Positions 15,509 through 17,740 of a stretch of DNA of 17,740 nucleotides are shown one piece after another. The stretch lies in NCBI GenBank assembly GCA_002353575.1, contig DEJQ01000002.1:253-17992 (forward strand), in the 5' to 3' direction. The stretch's first letter is position 1. Each line of letters begins with the position of its first letter. This DNA comes from Prevotellaceae bacterium UBA2744 (lineage in GTDB: Bacteria > Bacteroidota > Bacteroidia > Bacteroidales > Bacteroidaceae). The translations under genes were made by a program, and so were the position numbers. The notes beneath the pieces are model-generated. The model searched no databases and had not been told where the DNA came from. It saw only the letters and a program-made list of their open reading frames with translations.

Positions 15509-16203
15509 AACTTCTGATTGACATAGGAAACACCTCGGCAAAGATTGCACTTGCCCGGGGCGAAGAGATAATCCTCGCGGAGCGGGTCAGCGAACCGTGG
15601 CAGAGCCTGCTGGAGCGTCTGCAGCAGACATACCGTCTGGAGCGCTGCGTCATCTCTAACGTGGCAGCCGAGGACCGGAGCCTGTTTGCCGCACTCAGCG
15701 GACTGGGCATCCCAGCTCTCGTGCTGACCGACACTACCGAGTGCGCCCTCCGGAGCATACCCAAGGGTTACGGAGCCGACCGCATCGCAGCCGACCTGGG
15801 AGCCATGGCAAAGTACCGTGGGCGCCCCATCCTCGTGGTCGATGCCGGCACGTGCATCACCTACGACCTCATCGACAGCGGGGGCAACGTCGTCGGCGGA
15901 GCCATATCGCCCGGCGTGAGCCTGCGCCTCAGGGCAATGCACGAGCACACGGCTGCCCTGCCCCTGCTCGAAGCCGACCCCACGGCACCCCTGCTCGGCT
16001 ACGACACGCGCACCCACATGATGTCGTCGGCCATCCACGGCACGCAGTTCGAACTGGAGGGCTACGTGCGCAGCTTTGCCCGCCGCTACCCCGACCTCGC
16101 CGTCTGCACCACCGGAGGCAACGACATTGAGCCCACCGAACCGCTGCCCGTAGCGATAGAGCACGACCCACTGCTCCTTTTCCGCGGACTGAATACTTTG
16201 TGA
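15505..16203 (+). CDS. coaX: Type III pantothenate kinase
   Basis: CoaX phosphorylates pantothenate with ATP, the first step of coenzyme A synthesis, in the cytoplasm; type III enzymes need a monovalent cation and resist CoA feedback. The 232-residue protein has the N-terminal phosphate-binding motif DIGNTSAK (6-13), GYGADRIA (88-95) with the conserved catalytic-type Asp92, the VDAGTC motif ending near 117 followed by ITYD, and GGAISPG (131-137). Length is slightly short but no motif is missing. The ATG overlaps the stop of the alpha-2-macroglobulin gene in an ATGA, so translation is probably coupled despite the unrelated functions. No terminator follows; the next promoter begins in its last codons. 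GC content is high. Confidence 0.96.
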   Translation: MKLLIDIGNTSAKIALARGEEIILAERVSEPWQSLLERLQQTYRLERCVISNVAAEDRSLFAALSGLGIPALVLTDTTECALRSIPKGYGADRIAADLGAMAKYRGRPILVVDAGTCITYDLIDSGGNVVGGAISPGVSLRLRAMHEHTAALPLLEADPTAPLLGYDTRTHMMSSAIHGTQFELEGYVRSFARRYPDLAVCTTGGNDIEPTEPLPVAIEHDPLLLFRGLNTL

Positions 16204-16227
16204 CAAGAAAAATAATTCTTAAATTTG
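16197..16227 (+). promoter_or_regulatory. Promoter of the flavodiiron gene
   Basis: A -33 TTTG (16197-16200) lies in the last coaX codons and a perfect -7 box TAAATTTG (16220-16227) follows 19 nt later. This is the best consensus match in the right half of the window. The leader would be about 30 nt to the ATG at 16261. The TTG at 16225, a possible upstream start, is inside the -7 box and is excluded. Confidence 0.85.
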
Positions 16228-16260
16228 CACGGATTTTTCACGCAAACAAAACAAACAACA

Positions 16261-17454
16261 ATGGAAATAGCAAAAAACATCAAGTATATCGGAGTTGACG
16301 ATATGGACATCGACCTTTTCGAGGGTCAGTACAAAGTGCCTGAGGGCATCTCTTATAACTCATACCTCATCGACGACGAGAAAATCGCCGTGATGGACAC
16401 TGTGGATGCACGCAAGACCGACGAGTGGATTGCGGGTCTCGAGGCAGCACTTGCCGGGCGCACACCCGACTACCTCATCATCCACCACATGGAGCCCGAC
16501 CACGCTTCCGGCGTGCGCCTCGTGCTCGACAAATACCCCGGCTGCAAGGGAGTCTGCACACAGAAGGCTGCCGTCATGGTGAAGCGGTTCTTCGATGTTG
16601 ACTTTGCCGACCGTCTGCAGATCGTGAAGGAAGGCGACACGCTGCAACTCGGCGAGCACACCCTCCAGTTCATCATGGCTCCGATGATTCACTGGCCCGA
16701 GGTCATGATGAGCTTCGAGCAGAAGGAAGGCATCCTCTTCGCAGCCGACGCCTTCGGCAAGTTCGGCGCACTCTCCCATCCCGACTCCGAGGGTATGGCA
16801 GCCGACCGCCTGCACGCCACCGTCGATGGCTGGGCATGCGAGGCTCGCCGCTACTACTTCAACATCGTGGGCAAATACGGAGCCATGGTGCAGGTGCTGC
16901 TGAAGAAAGCCGCTCCGCTCCCCATCCGTATCATCGCCCCGCTCCACGGACCCGTCATCGACAGCGACCTCGGCTACTACCTCTCTACCTACGACACCTG
17001 GTCAGCCTACAAGCCTGAAGACGAAGGCATCTTCATTGCCTACTGCTCGCTCCACGGCAACACCCGCCAGGCAGCCCTCAAGCTGGCAGAAATCCTCAGC
17101 GCGAAGGGCGGCGTGAAGGTAAGCACCAGCGACCTTGCGCGCGACGACATGGCAGAGGCCATCGAGGATGCATTCCGCTACGACCGTCTCGTTGTCTGTG
17201 CTCCCACCTACGACGGCGGCCTCATGCCCGTCATGCAGGACTTCCTCCACCACCTTGCCATCAAGGCATACCAGAACCGCACCGTAGCCATCGTCGAGAA
17301 CGGCTCGTGGGCTCCTGCTGCCGGCAAGAAGATGCTCGAAGCCTTCCAGCAGATGAAGGACATCACCATCATCGAACCCGTAGTCACCATAGAATCGACT
17401 GTCAAGGCAAAGACCATCGCCGACCTCACTGCCCTTGCCAACAAACTGGCATAA
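16261..17454 (+). CDS. fprA: FprA-family flavodiiron protein
   Basis: Flavodiiron proteins reduce O2 to water and/or NO to N2O in the cytoplasm of anaerobes, protecting oxygen-sensitive enzymes. The 397-residue protein has the standard two domains. The metallo-beta-lactamase domain carries the diiron ligands H76-x-E78-x-D80 (followed by H81), H144 in MIHWPE, D163 in FAADAF and H229 in PLHGPV; all six usual ligands are present. The flavodoxin domain begins near residue 258 with IAYCSLHGNTRQ, an FMN-phosphate loop, and has APTYDGG further on. No extra rubredoxin or flavin reductase domain is fused, so it is class A and needs an external electron donor. It has its own promoter and terminator. 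O2 versus NO preference cannot be read from the sequence. Confidence 0.95.
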   Translation: MEIAKNIKYIGVDDMDIDLFEGQYKVPEGISYNSYLIDDEKIAVMDTVDARKTDEWIAGLEAALAGRTPDYLIIHHMEPDHASGVRLVLDKYPGCKGVCTQKAAVMVKRFFDVDFADRLQIVKEGDTLQLGEHTLQFIMAPMIHWPEVMMSFEQKEGILFAADAFGKFGALSHPDSEGMAADRLHATVDGWACEARRYYFNIVGKYGAMVQVLLKKAAPLPIRIIAPLHGPVIDSDLGYYLSTYDTWSAYKPEDEGIFIAYCSLHGNTRQAALKLAEILSAKGGVKVSTSDLARDDMAEAIEDAFRYDRLVVCAPTYDGGLMPVMQDFLHHLAIKAYQNRTVAIVENGSWAPAAGKKMLEAFQQMKDITIIEPVVTIESTVKAKTIADLTALANKLA

Positions 17455-17488
17455 ACCACATCCGGGAAAGGATTTAGAGTAAATAATC

Positions 17489-17524
17489 AGGCAGCGACCT
17501 CAAACTGGGGTCGCTGCCTTTTTT
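17489..17524 (+). terminator. Intrinsic terminator of the flavodiiron gene
   Basis: An 11-bp GC-rich stem, 17489-17499 with 17509-17519, has a 9-nt loop and is followed by a T-run to 17524. It lies about 35 bp after the stop codon. Confidence 0.92.
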
Positions 17525-17554
17525 CAGAAACAATATTATGGGGGCGGGCTTCAC

Positions 17555-17644
17555 TTACCCTTCGTCGCCCTCGCCTACCACAGGCTCCGTTGGATCTGTC
17601 GGCGTAGTCGAGCCGCTGCCACTGCCGGAATCTCCAGCGAAATC
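17555..17644 (-). pseudogene. Reading-frame remnant encoding an acidic Gly/Ser/Thr-rich tail
   Basis: On the minus strand an open stretch of 29 codons ends at TAA 17557-17555. It encodes D-F-A-G-D, four Ser-Gly type pairs, then T-T-P-T-D-P-T-E-P and V-V-G-E-G-D-E-G. This resembles the low-complexity acidic C-terminal tail of Bacteroidales HU-like DNA-binding proteins. It has no start codon, and the codon just upstream is a stop (17647-17645) formed by the first three bases of the tandem repeat unit. The most economical reading is the 3' end of a gene whose body was replaced or disrupted by the repeat array. Chance cannot be excluded for so short a stretch, though its composition is unlike the surrounding DNA. 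Confidence 0.35.
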
Positions 17645-17740
17645 TTATCTCAATGTGGGAGAAACGTTACTTTTTTGTCTGCAACGTTTATCCCAATGTG
17701 GGAAGACGTTGTTTTTTTGTTTTCAGTGCTTATCCCAATG
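17645..17740. repeat. 42-43 bp tandem repeat array, cut by the window edge
   Basis: TTATCYCAATG begins at 17645, 17688 and 17730, giving periods of 43 and 42 bp. The two complete units are similar along their whole length: the TTATC core, CAATGTGGGA, an ACGTT element, a T-run of six or seven and a variable end. Similarity extends over the parts between the cores, so this is a degenerate tandem repeat and not a CRISPR array with unique spacers. The array continues past the right edge. Confidence 0.85.

Noticed and set aside
16225..16260. Upstream TTG start for the flavodiiron protein
   Set aside because: The TTG is part of the perfect -7 box TAAATTTG; the ATG at 16261 gives the family's usual N-terminus.
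17645..17740. CRISPR-like periodic repeat at the right edge
   Set aside because: The stretches between the conserved cores are themselves similar to one another, so they are not unique spacers, and no cas genes are visible.

Overview
The window looks like chromosomal DNA from a Bacteroidetes bacterium, most likely Prevotella or a near relative (order Bacteroidales). The evidence is Bacteroidetes-type promoters (TTTG, 19-21 nt, TAnnTTTG or TAnnTTCG) in front of nearly every transcription unit, no strong Shine-Dalgarno sites, a C-terminal tail resembling a type IX secretion signal, a Rho factor with a long disordered insertion, a DUF4369 lipoprotein and an alpha-2-macroglobulin carrying a SusC-like motif. 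Genus assignment is inference.

Layout. Positions 1-973 are almost gene-free and AT-rich: a divergent promoter with the probable first codons of a gene leaving the left edge, a 28-bp tandem duplication and several inverted repeats. Positions 974-4309 encode a large secreted LamG and carbohydrate-binding-type protein, closed by a strong terminator. A two-gene operon follows: engB (ribosome-assembly GTPase), overlapping by 4 bp a membrane-anchored AsmA-like protein with a Lys/Ala repeat tail. Next come rho, with a structured leader and a 32-bp duplication across its stop codon, and a terminator shared with the convergent DUF4369 lipoprotein gene. The lipoprotein is divergent from a 1689-residue alpha-2-macroglobulin-like protein. 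That gene overlaps coaX (type III pantothenate kinase) by 4 bp. A separate promoter, partly inside the end of coaX, drives an FprA-type flavodiiron protein with its own terminator. The right edge holds a short acidic Gly/Ser/Thr-rich reading-frame remnant on the minus strand that stops exactly where a 42-43 bp tandem repeat array begins; the array runs off the window.

Functionally this is mostly housekeeping and cell-envelope material: ribosome biogenesis (engB), transcription termination (rho), coenzyme A synthesis (coaX), oxygen or NO detoxification (flavodiiron protein), envelope or periplasmic proteins (AsmA-like, DUF4369, alpha-2-macroglobulin) and a probable exported glycan-binding protein. 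Base composition rises from AT-rich on the left to clearly GC-rich in the second half of the alpha-2-macroglobulin gene, coaX and the flavodiiron gene.

I found no CRISPR array, complete insertion sequence, RNA gene or clear new defence or secretion system. The most unusual items are the SusC-plug-like segment inside a thioester-less alpha-2-macroglobulin, the repeat array abutting a gene-tail remnant, the rho 3' duplication, and a probable leaderless GTG start for the lipoprotein.
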